A DNA stretch of 64,000 nt from Pasteurellaceae bacterium. GTDB lineage: Bacteria > Pseudomonadota > Gammaproteobacteria > Enterobacterales > Pasteurellaceae. A program made the position numbers and the translations under genes. Below, in pieces: positions 53,564-63,037 of this stretch. How positions within the stretch are numbered: position 1 is the first letter of the stretch; every line of letters starts with the position of its first letter. The stretch lies in NCBI GenBank assembly GCA_030528525.1, contig JAUMYT010000007.1, forward strand, positions 1 to 64,000, given 5' to 3'. The notes beneath the pieces are model-generated. The model saw only the letters and a list, made by a program, of their open reading frames with translations, made no database searches and was not told the origin of the DNA.

Positions 53564-54190
53564 TTATTTCGTGCCGAAAATCTTATCGCCAGCATCACCT
53601 AAACCAGGAATGATGTAGCCGTGTTCGTTTAAATGGCTATCAATCGCAGCGGTGTAAAGTTCAATATCAGAATGAGCTTTTTCAAGAGCTTTAATCCCTT
53701 CTGGGGCAGCAACCAGCACTAAGACTTTAATTTGTTTACAGCCTGCATTTTTGAGCAGATCAATGGTGGCAATCATTGAACCACCTGTGGCAAGCATTGG
53801 ATCGACAATAATCGCTAAACGCTCTTCCACATCATTGGCTAATTTAGTGAAATAAGGCACAGGCTCAAGGGTTTCTTCGTTGCGGTAAATCCCGACCACG
53901 CTAATTCTCGCACTTGGAATATGCTCTAACACGCCATCCATCATTCCCAAACCCGCACGTAAAATAGGCACTACCGTGACTTTTTTACCTTTGATGCGGT
54001 CAATTTCTACTGGGCCATTCCAGCCGTCAATCGTTACTTTTTCAGTTTCGAGATCTTTGGTGGCTTCATAAGTGAGTAGGCTACCGACTTCGGTCGCTAA
54101 TTGGCGGAAATCTTTAGTATTGACCTCAGCAGCACGCATTAACCCAATTTTGTGTTTAATCAATGGGTGTTTAACTTCAACAATTTTCAT
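53564..54190 (-). CDS. upp: Uracil phosphoribosyltransferase
   Basis: Salvages uracil to UMP with PRPP. 208 residues from [19 protein letters not shown] (E. coli-like start); the ATG at 54190 is preferred to 54214. PRPP-binding loop [11 protein letters not shown] near 130, [16 protein letters not shown], and [12 protein letters not shown] at the C-terminus that holds uracil. No uraA permease beside it. Confidence 0.97.
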   Translation of the reverse strand: MKIVEVKHPLIKHKIGLMRAAEVNTKDFRQLATEVGSLLTYEATKDLETEKVTIDGWNGPVEIDRIKGKKVTVVPILRAGLGMMDGVLEHIPSARISVVGIYRNEETLEPVPYFTKLANDVEERLAIIVDPMLATGGSMIATIDLLKNAGCKQIKVLVLVAAPEGIKALEKAHSDIELYTAAIDSHLNEHGYIIPGLGDAGDKIFGTK

Positions 54191-54255
54191 TTTTTCTCCT
54201 AATACAATCGACATTCAGAAAACGAGGTATTTTAACAGAATTTTGAGTGGAGGAT

Positions 54256-55143
54256 TTAATCTAAATCAGATAATAGTTGCCAAAAGGCTTGAATAATCGG
54301 CTCTTGTAAGCGTCTTTGTTGTACGCAAATACCCAATTCAAAGGGCTGAATAGGAACAGGCAACGAAAAATAGGATACTTGGTTGCTCACTGGGCTTTGT
54401 TGCACCACCACATCAGGCAACAATGCTACGCCACAACCCACGGCAACCATCGGCAGGATCGCTTCGTGCCCTTCAACGGTCGCATATATCTTCGGTTCAC
54501 GTATTTTTTGTGCTTTGAACCAACTTTCTATCCGCTTGCGAGCAGGGCCTTCAACGGGCAAGATAAACGGAATTTGTTGCCAATCAATCGGCTGTTGCTG
54601 GAGTAGCTGGGTCGCTAGACAAGCTACTCGTGGCACAATCATTGAAAGCGAAATGTCATCAATATAGTGAAAAGCAATATTATTCGGTAGCAGTTCTGGT
54701 TTGCCAGTTAGGGAGAGATCGGCTTGTAAAGATTGAACGACTTGCAAGGCTTTTGCCGGATCGCCTGTGCTGAGTTTGATCTCAATTTTCGGGTAACGTT
54801 GGCGGAATCGCTCCAAAATTTTGGGTAAATGGCTATATGAGGCAGTAACTGAGCAGAATAGACGAAGATCGCCTTCAAGCTCTTGATGATGGGGTGAAAG
54901 TTGGCGTTGAATATGCTGCCAATTTGCCCAACTTTGCTCCGCAAACAGCCGAAATTTCTCGCCAGCATCGGTAAGAACAACTTGGCGATTATCTCGCAAA
55001 AATAGAGGCTGTCCTAGCTCATCTTCCATTCGTTGAATATGGCGAGAGAGTGTGGAGGCACTCATATGATTTTTCTCGGCTGTGCGAATAAAACTTCCTG
55101 ATTGAGTGACATCGAGGAAGAGTTTGAGGGAGGAAAAGTTCAT
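54256..55143 (-). CDS. ilvY: LysR-type regulator IlvY
   Basis: 295 residues. N-terminal winged helix with SASTLSRHIQRMEDELGQPL; effector domain with FCSVTASYSHLPKILERF, IEIKLSTGDPAKAL and GHEAILPMVAVGCGVALLP, all IlvY-specific. IlvY normally activates the divergent ilvC for branched-chain amino acid synthesis. Here ilvC is not next to it: the ilvY ATG overlaps the licC stop (ATGA, 55140-55143), as if it were the last gene of the lic operon. Confidence 0.92.
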   Translation of the reverse strand: MNFSSLKLFLDVTQSGSFIRTAEKNHMSASTLSRHIQRMEDELGQPLFLRDNRQVVLTDAGEKFRLFAEQSWANWQHIQRQLSPHHQELEGDLRLFCSVTASYSHLPKILERFRQRYPKIEIKLSTGDPAKALQVVQSLQADLSLTGKPELLPNNIAFHYIDDISLSMIVPRVACLATQLLQQQPIDWQQIPFILPVEGPARKRIESWFKAQKIREPKIYATVEGHEAILPMVAVGCGVALLPDVVVQQSPVSNQVSYFSLPVPIQPFELGICVQQRRLQEPIIQAFWQLLSDLD

Positions 55144-55832
55144 GATGATTGATGAGATAAGATGAATTCATAATCTTCGAAAGTATCTAATTCCGTTGCC
55201 GTACTTTTTTCTAAAAAAATAGCTTCAATATTAAGTTTATCAATTATTTTTCTTGGAATATCGTCCCAATATAAAGAGGAATTCAAAAATTGATCTTCTG
55301 TAATAAGATTAAATTCATCTTTAATTTTATCACAATCCTTTTGACTCCAATAGGATATACCTAATAGTGAGGGTTTATTTTCAGAAGAAATAACTATGTC
55401 TGTAATTTGATTAGAGGCGTTAATATTTGGAACCCATTCATTTTTTGTTTTATATCTTTCTATAAGAAAATAATAACTTTTATCGTAGTTGATAGGTTTT
55501 TCAAAGACATTTTCGAATAAGACAACATCTGAATCAATCACAAAAGAGTTAGAGAAATAGGAGATTGCTTTTTTAAATGAGTACATATTGTTCTTATTTG
55601 AAAAACTCTCATTGTAAATTAGCTTACATCCATATTTATCAGCTAAAAAATCAAACAAATGTGAGAGATAACCCGTGACGATATAGATCTCATTAATATT
55701 GGCTTGTTTAAGATATTTTATAGTTCTTTCTAGATTCGGTTCACCCTTAATAGGAAAAAGAGCTTTGTGGTTATTTTTAGTATGCTCTTTAAATCGAGAT
55801 CCTAAGCCAGCAGCTAAAATGATTGCATTCAT
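55140..55832 (-). CDS. licC: Choline-phosphate cytidylyltransferase LicC
   Basis: 230 residues. Makes CDP-choline for transfer of phosphocholine to lipooligosaccharide. Nucleotidyltransferase start NAIILAAGLGSRFKEHTKNN, KALFPIKGEPNLERTI, metal-binding VIDSDVVLFEN near 100. AT-rich codon use compared with flanking genes. Overlaps licB and ilvY by 4 bases each. Confidence 0.92.
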   Translation of the reverse strand: MNAIILAAGLGSRFKEHTKNNHKALFPIKGEPNLERTIKYLKQANINEIYIVTGYLSHLFDFLADKYGCKLIYNESFSNKNNMYSFKKAISYFSNSFVIDSDVVLFENVFEKPINYDKSYYFLIERYKTKNEWVPNINASNQITDIVISSENKPSLLGISYWSQKDCDKIKDEFNLITEDQFLNSSLYWDDIPRKIIDKLNIEAIFLEKSTATELDTFEDYEFILSHQSS

Positions 55833-56728
55833 ACATTGTCCTTTTGTGTTGAGATTAAAAAAATAGAAAGTAAAATGGCTGCTGAACCGAGTATCGAGTA
55901 TATGGATACGCCTGTTGATAATGCAGTAAATACTATTGTCCAGAAAACATAAGTGATATTTAAATTTAATGCATAAACAGAGCCAATAGTACCTATTGCT
56001 CTGTAATAGAATAAGTAAGATAGTAGGCTAATGATAGCTATAAAAAATAGCCATTTATACTCAAAAATAAGTGAAAGATTAATTGATGGATTGTTAAAAA
56101 GATAAATAAAGAATATTAAAATTCCAATAATGACAGAAACAATGTATTTTACTGAGAGTAATAAATCAGTATCAATATTTACTTCGGCATAATAGCGACA
56201 TAATATAGATTCACCAGCCCAACAAAAAGCACATATCAATGAGAATAATACGCCATAAAAATTAACATTGATATCAGTTAATCCATTTAATGAAAATAAT
56301 AGAATGCCTGAGAATGAAAGCATGGCTAAGAAATAATGGAATAAGGTGATTTTTCTATCTAGGATCAGTCTAGTTAGAAAAACGGCTAATATCGGATAAA
56401 TAGATGAAACGACAGAAACTGTCACAGAGTCTGCAATAATTATCGCCAAAATATAGAACAACGTACCAATGGGTGAAATAGAGAAAAACCACCATCGTTT
56501 CCCAATAGTGTTTCTATGAGGTAATAAACCAGATATATTTTTCCCGCGATAAACTAAAGTGAGCCAAATTAATGCAAAAAACTCATTTAATAAGAATAGT
56601 ATTAGAGAGGAAAAGAATATGCTATAAACAGTCTCACTGTAGCTTCTATCTAATAGAAATAGATAAATAGCCCATAATAATCCGGATAGTAGTCCTAACG
56701 AAATACCAAGTTTATTTTTTTGTATCAT
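55829..56728 (-). CDS. licB: Choline permease LicB (EamA/DMT family)
   Basis: 299 residues with ten hydrophobic segments, two EamA repeats; starts KLGISLGLLSGLLWAIYLFL. Taken as the choline importer because of its place between licA and licC; EamA proteins alone do not tell the substrate. Very AT-rich (poly-Ile/Leu/Phe). Overlaps licA by 4 bases. Confidence 0.88.
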   Translation of the reverse strand: MIQKNKLGISLGLLSGLLWAIYLFLLDRSYSETVYSIFFSSLILFLLNEFFALIWLTLVYRGKNISGLLPHRNTIGKRWWFFSISPIGTLFYILAIIIADSVTVSVVSSIYPILAVFLTRLILDRKITLFHYFLAMLSFSGILLFSLNGLTDINVNFYGVLFSLICAFCWAGESILCRYYAEVNIDTDLLLSVKYIVSVIIGILIFFIYLFNNPSINLSLIFEYKWLFFIAIISLLSYLFYYRAIGTIGSVYALNLNITYVFWTIVFTALSTGVSIYSILGSAAILLSIFLISTQKDNV

Positions 56729-57642
56729 GAGTATGCCTTTATATAGTCTGTGTATAACATTTTTGATGATAGTAAACGTTTCTGCTTATAATTACCAAAA
56801 TCGTCCCCACCTTGTTCTTTAATTAATGTCCATAAATACCAAAGTTGATTCTGTAATATTTTATAAATGTGAATTTGCTGTTTTTTTATCTTTAGTTCTT
56901 CCTGTGATAGATCTCTGAAATAGTAGGAAAGAAACAGATCTTCATTTCTAGCAGTGAAATTAGATTCTAGAAATAAAGCAGCGATATCCCACATGGGATC
57001 ATTCATGCCAGAATATTCCCAATCAATAAAAAATATTTGCTTTTTAGATTGAGTATCATTTGTTTCGTGTTCAACAACTAATATGTTTTCAGCAACAAGA
57101 TCATTATGACAAGGTGCTAGGCTAATACCATAATCAAGTAATACATTATATAGATTGAGAAATTTCTGTTCTATTTGAAGAAATTCAGTGTCAATTTCAA
57201 TGTTCCTTTTATTAATAATATTTCTATATTTCAGGTACTCAGCTAGAAAATTGAATTCATTGTTGAATTTTATTTCTGAATTATGTAACTTATTCAAATG
57301 CTCAGTAATTTCTGGGATATATCGTGAAATTGAATAAGGAGAAAGCGTTTGAGAAGATTCAATATATTTTGTTATTTTGTGACCATTTTCTACATCATAA
57401 AATATGATATCAGGAGAAATGTTAAGAGATAATAAAGATTTTACATTGTCAAATTCATATTGCCGATTTATTAGTAGGTTTGAATTCTGCCCAGATAATC
57501 GAAGTACATATTTTTCTTTATTATTGGTTGTAATAAGATAATTATTATTGGTCATGCCACCAATAATTTGAGTGCCTGAGATGTGATGTTCAGGTATATT
57601 CAAAATACTGCAAAAAAGCTTAATAATTTTAGTCATTGACAT
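56725..57642 (-). CDS. licA: Choline kinase LicA
   Basis: 305 residues. Phosphorylates choline; APH/ChoK fold with GGMTNNNYLI near 28, LAPCHNDLVAENILV (catalytic loop HNDL..EN, near 178) and IFFIDWEYSGMNDPMWDIA. In H. influenzae licA is the first gene and begins with CAAT repeats that switch it on and off. Here it is second, behind licD (14-base overlap), and no tetranucleotide repeat is present. Two possible ATGs (57642, 57636) share one AAAGG. Confidence 0.93.
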   Translation of the reverse strand: MSMTKIIKLFCSILNIPEHHISGTQIIGGMTNNNYLITTNNKEKYVLRLSGQNSNLLINRQYEFDNVKSLLSLNISPDIIFYDVENGHKITKYIESSQTLSPYSISRYIPEITEHLNKLHNSEIKFNNEFNFLAEYLKYRNIINKRNIEIDTEFLQIEQKFLNLYNVLLDYGISLAPCHNDLVAENILVVEHETNDTQSKKQIFFIDWEYSGMNDPMWDIAALFLESNFTARNEDLFLSYYFRDLSQEELKIKKQQIHIYKILQNQLWYLWTLIKEQGGDDFGNYKQKRLLSSKMLYTDYIKAYS

Positions 57643-58411
57643 AAACCTTTACTCTGTGCCCAACTCTTTTTTCAGGTGGAGGTGGAGTCATATAATCACC
57701 ATAATATTTTTCTAAACATTGGTGGTACTCTTTTACTATTGGGAATTGATAGCTCTCAAAAGGGATATAAATAAGATTTTCAAACACTTCTCTACGGTAT
57801 ATTGCCTTATCAATTATTTTTTCTGGTGCCGTACAAGTTGCAACATATTCACTATCTTTATATTGTTGATTTAGATTGTGTATTTTTTTTATGAAGAATG
57901 AAGTAGATGGAATAAAACTAAAATACGTTGCTATTTTATTGAATAGTTGCCCGTGACGATGGAAGTGCGTTAATAGTTTTCTATAAAGTTTGTGTTTTCT
58001 AAGATGGCGAACTTGTTTTTCTGGCGTGTTTGGAATTCCATCCAAAATAAAAATATCTAAATAGGCACCATAATCAATAGTATGATTAGGAGTTGTCTCG
58101 ATCAATTTTGTGTCAGTATCAAATACCTTTGCAATATAACTTATAAAGAAATTATCTTCACTCATAATTTCCCAAAGCTTGTATTTTCCGTTCTTATTCC
58201 AGCATTGAGCGAGCTTTTCATAATCCTCTCTTAACATGAATAGATCAATATCATCGTCCCAAGGAATGAACCCTTGATGTCGAATAGCGCCTAGCATGGT
58301 GCCATAAGCAAGGGAATAACGAATATCATTTTTCTGACAGAATTGGTCAAAAAAAGTTAACATTTTTAATAAAATGTCTTTATGCTCTTGAGGGGTAATT
58401 TCTCTTTTCAT
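57629..58411 (-). CDS. licD: Phosphocholine transferase LicD
   Basis: 260 residues from MKREITPQEHKDILLKML. LicD-family nucleotidyltransferase-fold enzyme that moves phosphocholine from CDP-choline to lipooligosaccharide sugar. YSLAYGTMLGAIRHQGFIPW, then WDDDIDLFM (catalytic Asp triad near 57-61). First gene of the cluster, with its ATG only 16 bases past the hairpin T-run of rpmE and a weak ribosome binding site. Contains an A8 run (57883-57890) in the sense strand that could slip. Confidence 0.92.
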   Translation of the reverse strand: MKREITPQEHKDILLKMLTFFDQFCQKNDIRYSLAYGTMLGAIRHQGFIPWDDDIDLFMLREDYEKLAQCWNKNGKYKLWEIMSEDNFFISYIAKVFDTDTKLIETTPNHTIDYGAYLDIFILDGIPNTPEKQVRHLRKHKLYRKLLTHFHRHGQLFNKIATYFSFIPSTSFFIKKIHNLNQQYKDSEYVATCTAPEKIIDKAIYRREVFENLIYIPFESYQFPIVKEYHQCLEKYYGDYMTPPPPEKRVGHRVKVYVND

Positions 58412-58426
58412 ATTTGAGAGGATATA

Positions 58427-58452
58427 GAAAAAACCCCACATTTGTGGGGTTT
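58427..58452 (-). terminator. Terminator of rpmE and leader hairpin of the lic cluster
   Basis: Stem AACCCCACA / TGTGGGGTT with a short loop and a T6 run on the minus strand. It separates rpmE from licD. A TATAAT (58456-58461) just before it might start lic transcription inside the hairpin, but the -35 box is poor. Confidence 0.82.
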
Positions 58453-58468
58453 GTTATTATATAAATAA

Positions 58469-58681
58469 TTATTTTTTGCTTGGAATGCTGAAACGTTTGT
58501 TGAAACGCTCTACACGACCACCAGTATCAACAACACGTTGTTTACCAGTGTAGAACGGGTGGCAGTTGCCACAGACGTCTAAGTTTAAATCTTTACCCAC
58601 TGTTGAGCGAGTTTTGATCACATTACCGCAAGAACAAGTTGCCGTAATTTCCACATAATTTGGGTGAATACCTTGTTTCAT
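58469..58681 (-). CDS. rpmE: 50S ribosomal protein L31 (zinc form)
   Basis: 70 residues, [20 protein letters not shown]. The zinc-binding cysteines are C16, C18, C37 and C40 (CSC and CGNC), so this is the C+ paralogue. The region 58682-58921 separates it from divergent tktA and carries both promoters, not assigned further. Confidence 0.97.
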   Translation of the reverse strand: MKQGIHPNYVEITATCSCGNVIKTRSTVGKDLNLDVCGNCHPFYTGKQRVVDTGGRVERFNKRFSIPSKK

Positions 58682-58921
58682 TATAGAAAACCTCTAAAAG
58701 AAGCCATATCGCCATCAGAGCATACAACTCGGCTGTCTGATACCATATGTATTAACATTCGCTGAATAAACTCAGCACCAAAAAAGAGCGTGCATTCTAT
58801 GCGAATTTCCTGTGGATTTCAACCATTTTCATTATAGGAATTGTCGATAATTTTTTATTATTTGCGAGCTAAAAATAGTGTAAAATCCGAAACGTTTTTT
58901 TACTATTTTTAGGAGCAAAAA

Positions 58922-60925
58922 ATGACAGAACGTAGAGTGCTTGCTAATGCGATCCGTGTGTTGAGTATGGACGCTGTGCAAAAAGCCAATTCAGGTCACC
59001 CTGGGGCACCAATGGGTATGGCGGACATTGCCGAAGTGTTATGGCGTGACTTCCTTTCACATAACCCAAATAACCCAGCGTGGGCAAACCGCGACCGTTT
59101 CGTCCTTTCCAACGGACACGGTTCAATGTTGATTTACAGCTTGTTGCATCTTACAGGCTACGACCTTTCGATTGACGATTTAAAACAATTCCGTCAATTA
59201 CATTCCAAAACCCCAGGTCACCCAGAATACGGTTATGCACCAGGGGTGGAAACCACCACAGGCCCACTCGGACAAGGCATTACCAATGCGGTTGGTATGG
59301 CATTAGCGGAAAAAACCTTAGCGGCTCAATTTAACCGTGAAGGGCACGAAGTCGTTAATCACTACACCTATGCTTTCTTAGGCGATGGCTGTTTAATGGA
59401 AGGCATTTCGCACGAAGCTTGTTCATTGGCAGGAACACTAGGCTTAGGCAAATTGATTGCGTTCTATGATGATAACAATATTTCGATTGACGGACACGTA
59501 GACGGTTGGTTCACAGACGACACCGCAATGCGTTTTGAATCTTACGGCTGGCACGTTATTCGTGGTGTGGACGGACATAATGCGGACGAAGTGAAATTTG
59601 CGATTGAAAACGCTCAAGCCGAAACGGAACGCCCAACTTTAATCATCTGTAAAACCATTATCGGTTATGGTTCGCCGAACAAATCCAACTCTCACGATAG
59701 CCACGGGGCACCACTAGGTGATGCGGAAATTGCAGCAAGTCGTGAGTTCCTAAAATGGGAACACGCACCGTTTGAGATCCCAGCAGAGGTGTACGCAAAA
59801 TGGGATGCCAAAGGCAAAGGCGAAATTGCTGAAAAAGCGTGGAATGCAAAATTTGCGGCGTATGAAACCGCTTACCCAGAACTTGCTAAAGAGTTCAAAC
59901 GTCGTGTGAATGGCGAACTGCCTGAAAACTGGGCGAAAGATGCACAAGCCTTTATCGAGCAATTACAAGCGAATCCAGCGAACATTGCCAGCCGTAAAGC
60001 CTCGCAAAATGCGATTGAAGCCTATGCGAAATTATTGCCAGAGTTCCTTGGCGGTTCAGCAGACTTAGCCAGCTCAAACTTGACTTTATGGTCTGGTTCT
60101 AAACCAATTCGTGCGGATTACAACGTGGACGGCAACTATGTAAACTACGGCGTGCGTGAGTTTGGAATGTCAGCAATTATGAATGGTATCGCCCTTCACG
60201 GTGGCTTCATTCCGTACGGTGCGACCTTCTTGATATTTATGGAATACGCTCACAATGCAGTGCGTATGGCAGCGTTGATGAAACAGCGTGTTCTCTTTGT
60301 TTACACCCACGATTCTATCGGTTTAGGCGAAGACGGCCCAACTCATCAACCTGTTGAGCAAACCGCTGCGTTACGTTTGATTCCAAACTTGGATACGTGG
60401 CGACCGTGCGACCAAGTCGAATCTGCGGTGGCGTGGAAAGCGGCGGTCGAGAAGAATACAGGCCCAAGTGCCTTGATTTTCACTCGTCAAAATTTAACCC
60501 AAATGAACCGCACCCCTGAACAGTTGGCGAATGTGGCTCGTGGTGGTTATATCTTGCGTGATTGCTGTGGCTGTGGCAACCCTGATCTGATTTTGATTGC
60601 GACCGGTTCGGAAGTGGAATTAGCGATGAAAGCGGCAGAGGTGATTGCGGCAGACGGTTACAAAGTGCGTGTGGTATCAATGCCAAGCACCAACGTATTT
60701 GACGCTCAAGATGAAGCCTATCGTGAGTCGGTCTTGCCAAGCCACATCACTAAACGTGTCGCCATCGAAGCAGGGATCAGTGATTACTGGTACAAATACG
60801 TGGGCTTTGGCGGTCGTATTGTCGGTATGAACAGCTTCGGCGAATCGGCTCCAGCAGGCGAATTGTTCAAACTGTTCGGCTTTACCGTTGAAAACGTGGT
60901 AGCAAAAGCGAAAGAAATTCTCTAA
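58922..60925 (+). CDS. tktA: Transketolase
   Basis: 667 residues, the usual size. Thiamine-diphosphate enzyme of the pentose phosphate pathway. [48 protein letters not shown] (ThDP/metal motif near 155), [11 protein letters not shown], and [17 protein letters not shown] near 461. AGGAG precedes ATG. Confidence 0.97.
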   Translation: MTERRVLANAIRVLSMDAVQKANSGHPGAPMGMADIAEVLWRDFLSHNPNNPAWANRDRFVLSNGHGSMLIYSLLHLTGYDLSIDDLKQFRQLHSKTPGHPEYGYAPGVETTTGPLGQGITNAVGMALAEKTLAAQFNREGHEVVNHYTYAFLGDGCLMEGISHEACSLAGTLGLGKLIAFYDDNNISIDGHVDGWFTDDTAMRFESYGWHVIRGVDGHNADEVKFAIENAQAETERPTLIICKTIIGYGSPNKSNSHDSHGAPLGDAEIAASREFLKWEHAPFEIPAEVYAKWDAKGKGEIAEKAWNAKFAAYETAYPELAKEFKRRVNGELPENWAKDAQAFIEQLQANPANIASRKASQNAIEAYAKLLPEFLGGSADLASSNLTLWSGSKPIRADYNVDGNYVNYGVREFGMSAIMNGIALHGGFIPYGATFLIFMEYAHNAVRMAALMKQRVLFVYTHDSIGLGEDGPTHQPVEQTAALRLIPNLDTWRPCDQVESAVAWKAAVEKNTGPSALIFTRQNLTQMNRTPEQLANVARGGYILRDCCGCGNPDLILIATGSEVELAMKAAEVIAADGYKVRVVSMPSTNVFDAQDEAYRESVLPSHITKRVAIEAGISDYWYKYVGFGGRIVGMNSFGESAPAGELFKLFGFTVENVVAKAKEIL

Positions 60926-60950
60926 TTTTAGTGAGAATAAAAATGAATAA

Positions 60951-60976
60951 AGGCAGGAAAATTTTTCCTGCCTTTA
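60951..60976 (+). terminator. Terminator of tktA
   Basis: AAAGGCAGGAAAA / TTTTCCTGCCTTT stem, 25 bases after the stop. Confidence 0.9.
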
Positions 60977-60981
60977 TTATT

Positions 60982-61038
60982 TCAAGGGGGGAGAAAAATA
61001 ATGTTTTTGCAAAAAAGTGGTTTTTCTCACCCCCTTGT
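60982..61038. repeat. Overlapping head-to-head uptake-signal-like pair between tktA and ksgA
   Basis: CAAGGGGGGAGAAAAA (60983 on) and the reverse TTTTTCTCACCCCCTTG meet over a shared TTTTTGCAAAAAA. The arms pair over about 15 bases, so the unit can act as a terminator in both directions. Confidence 0.8.
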
Positions 61039-61050
61039 AGAGAGTTGGGG

Positions 61051-61920
61051 TTATTCGGTATCTTCTGTGAGTTCATCTAGCTCAATATGATTAATCTTAG
61101 GGGGATTGTCACATAAATAATTAGCTAAACGAGCGTAATCTGCAATGGATAGATTTTCCGCTCGGGCGTTTAAATCGACCCCAAGTTGTTCCAGTTGCTC
61201 CGGACTAAACAGCGTAGAAAGGGCGTTGCGTAAGGTCTTGCGACGTTGGTTAAAGGCTTGGGTCGTGACTCGGTTCAGCCAATACACATCTTTTACAGGG
61301 TGTGGCAAGATTTTATGTGGCACAAGGCGAACCACGGCAGAATCCACTTTCGGGGCAGGTTTGAATGCCGTTGGTGGCACTTCCAGCACGGGCATTACTT
61401 GGCAATAGTATTGTGCCATAATTGTTAAGCGTCCGTAAGCTTTGCTGTTCGGGGCGGCACATAAACGTTTAACCACTTCTTTTTGCAACATAAAATGCAT
61501 ATCTTGCACCAGATCGTGGAATTTGAATAAATGGAACATCAACGGCGTGGAAATATTGTACGGCAAGTTGCCGAACACTCGCACGCCTTTGCCTTGTAAA
61601 TCAAGGCTTTCAAAGTATTCACGGAAATTAAAACGTAACGCATCTTGTTCGATGATAGTTAATTTCTGATTGAGAAATGGGTGGTGGCGTAAGCGTTCGG
61701 CAAGATCGCGGTCTAGCTCAACCACAGTCAGTTGATCAACTAAATCTGCCACAGGCTCGGTTAATGCCCCCAAACCTGGCCCGATTTCCAGTAAAAATTG
61801 ATCGTTTTTAGGGTTGATGGCTGCCACGATATTGTGGATCACATTTTGATCGTGCAGAAAGTTTTGCCCGAAGCGTTTACGGGCGGTATGGCCTAAATGT
61901 TTTTTGGAATTTGAACTCAT
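61051..61920 (-). CDS. rsmA: 16S rRNA dimethyladenosine transferase
   Basis: Also called ksgA. 289 residues from [20 protein letters not shown]; the longer frame to 61962 reads through a repeat. Methylates A1518 and A1519 of 16S r[16 protein letters not shown] motif [30 protein letters not shown] (catalytic NLPY), and the C-terminal [14 protein letters not shown]. Confidence 0.96.
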   Translation of the reverse strand: MSSNSKKHLGHTARKRFGQNFLHDQNVIHNIVAAINPKNDQFLLEIGPGLGALTEPVADLVDQLTVVELDRDLAERLRHHPFLNQKLTIIEQDALRFNFREYFESLDLQGKGVRVFGNLPYNISTPLMFHLFKFHDLVQDMHFMLQKEVVKRLCAAPNSKAYGRLTIMAQYYCQVMPVLEVPPTAFKPAPKVDSAVVRLVPHKILPHPVKDVYWLNRVTTQAFNQRRKTLRNALSTLFSPEQLEQLGVDLNARAENLSIADYARLANYLCDNPPKINHIELDELTEDTE

Positions 61921-61930
61921 TGAATATCCT

Positions 61931-61964
61931 ACAAGGGGTAAGATCTTGCCTAAAAAGTGCAAAA
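61931..61964 (+). repeat. Uptake-signal-like element (AGATCT subtype) between surA and ksgA
   Basis: ACAAGGGGTAAGATCTTG with tail AAAAAGTGCAAAA, ten bases before the ksgA start on the other strand. Confidence 0.75.
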
Positions 61965-61986
61965 TCTATAAAAGTTTGGAAAGCAA

Positions 61987-62010
61987 AGAACCCCGCAACT
62001 GCAGGGTTCT
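61987..62010 (-). terminator. Terminator of surA
   Basis: AGAACCC / GGGTTCT stem extended by CG and GC pairs around a small loop, followed by TTGCTTTCC on the minus strand. Confidence 0.7.
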
Positions 62011-62026
62011 CGCCAAATCGCTTTCA

Positions 62027-62971
62027 TTATTGGAGATATTTAATCTCCGCTCTGTTTTTAAGGGCTTGCACCCAGTTTTGTGATGCCACTTGTGCTTGTT
62101 GATTCATTAATTGCTGATAAGCTCTTTGTAAATAAGCATCTTCAGTACGATCCGCTTTGCGTGTGTCGGTGACTTTTAGCACGTGCCACCCAAATTGCGA
62201 TTTGAATGGGGTAGAAATCACTCCTGTTTTACTCTTTTTCGCCACAGCCGCAAAAGTAGGATCATAAGCTTCTAAGAAATTCCAGCCCAAATCACCACCT
62301 TCTGCACCAGATGCGTAATCCACAGAGTGCTTGCTTGCGACCTGTTCAAAACTGATTTTACCCACATTCATCTCTGCAACGAAGTTTGCTAACTTCGCTT
62401 TGGCTTGAGCATCATTCAAAATTGGGTTGGTTTTCAGCAAAATATGGCTAATTTTATACTGCGTATCGCTAATAGCATTTAATTTGCCTTTGGCTTTGTC
62501 TGTTGTCATCAGCTGTTTTGCTAGGCTTTCTACTTGTTGTGGATCAACCTGTTGTAAGCTTTCTCCAATGGTTTGTTGACGTACTTGATCCATCATAATT
62601 TGATGGGCAAGTTGTTGGCGGTATTGGTTTAACGTAATGCCTTGATAATCCAACGCATCTAAGAATTGCCCGTAGGTTAAGCCATTTTGTGCCGCAATAT
62701 TTTCAATCATTTGATCTACATAGGCATAATTGACTTTCACGCCTGATTGTTGAATGGCACGTTGCACCAAAAAATCGTTAATCACATCTTCCAGTGCAGT
62801 TTTGCGGTTGGCTTCACTTTTCGCACGCTTACCTAAAGCACGATCTACTTGACTTTGTAAAATAGGATAACCATCTACCGTTGCAAGTACACGTTCTTCG
62901 GCATTGGTAAACCCGACGGATAAAAGGGTAACTAAAGCAATCAATGCAGATTTTACTGAAACTAATTTCAT
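62027..62971 (-). CDS. surA: Periplasmic chaperone/peptidyl-prolyl isomerase SurA, short form
   Basis: 314 residues; signal peptide ending near GFTNAEE. N-terminal SurA chaperone part (ERVLATVDGYPILQSQVDRAL) and one parvulin domain (YKISHILLKTNPIL ... GGDLGWNFLEAYDPTFA ... SQFGWHVLKVTD). E. coli SurA has two parvulin domains and 428 residues; a single domain is normal in Haemophilus. Helps fold outer-membrane barrels. Confidence 0.93.
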   Translation of the reverse strand: MKLVSVKSALIALVTLLSVGFTNAEERVLATVDGYPILQSQVDRALGKRAKSEANRKTALEDVINDFLVQRAIQQSGVKVNYAYVDQMIENIAAQNGLTYGQFLDALDYQGITLNQYRQQLAHQIMMDQVRQQTIGESLQQVDPQQVESLAKQLMTTDKAKGKLNAISDTQYKISHILLKTNPILNDAQAKAKLANFVAEMNVGKISFEQVASKHSVDYASGAEGGDLGWNFLEAYDPTFAAVAKKSKTGVISTPFKSQFGWHVLKVTDTRKADRTEDAYLQRAYQQLMNQQAQVASQNWVQALKNRAEIKYLQ

Positions 62972-63037
62972 TTTTATTTCCTAATTAAAAGAGAAAACAG
63001 AATAGCCGCCTGTTAGAGCGATGTTTGATTAAAAGGT

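Noticed and set aside
55140..58441. Search for CAAT or other tetranucleotide repeats in the lic genes
   Set aside because: None found in or before licD, licA, licB or licC; only short homopolymers, so repeat-based phase variation as in H. influenzae is not supported.
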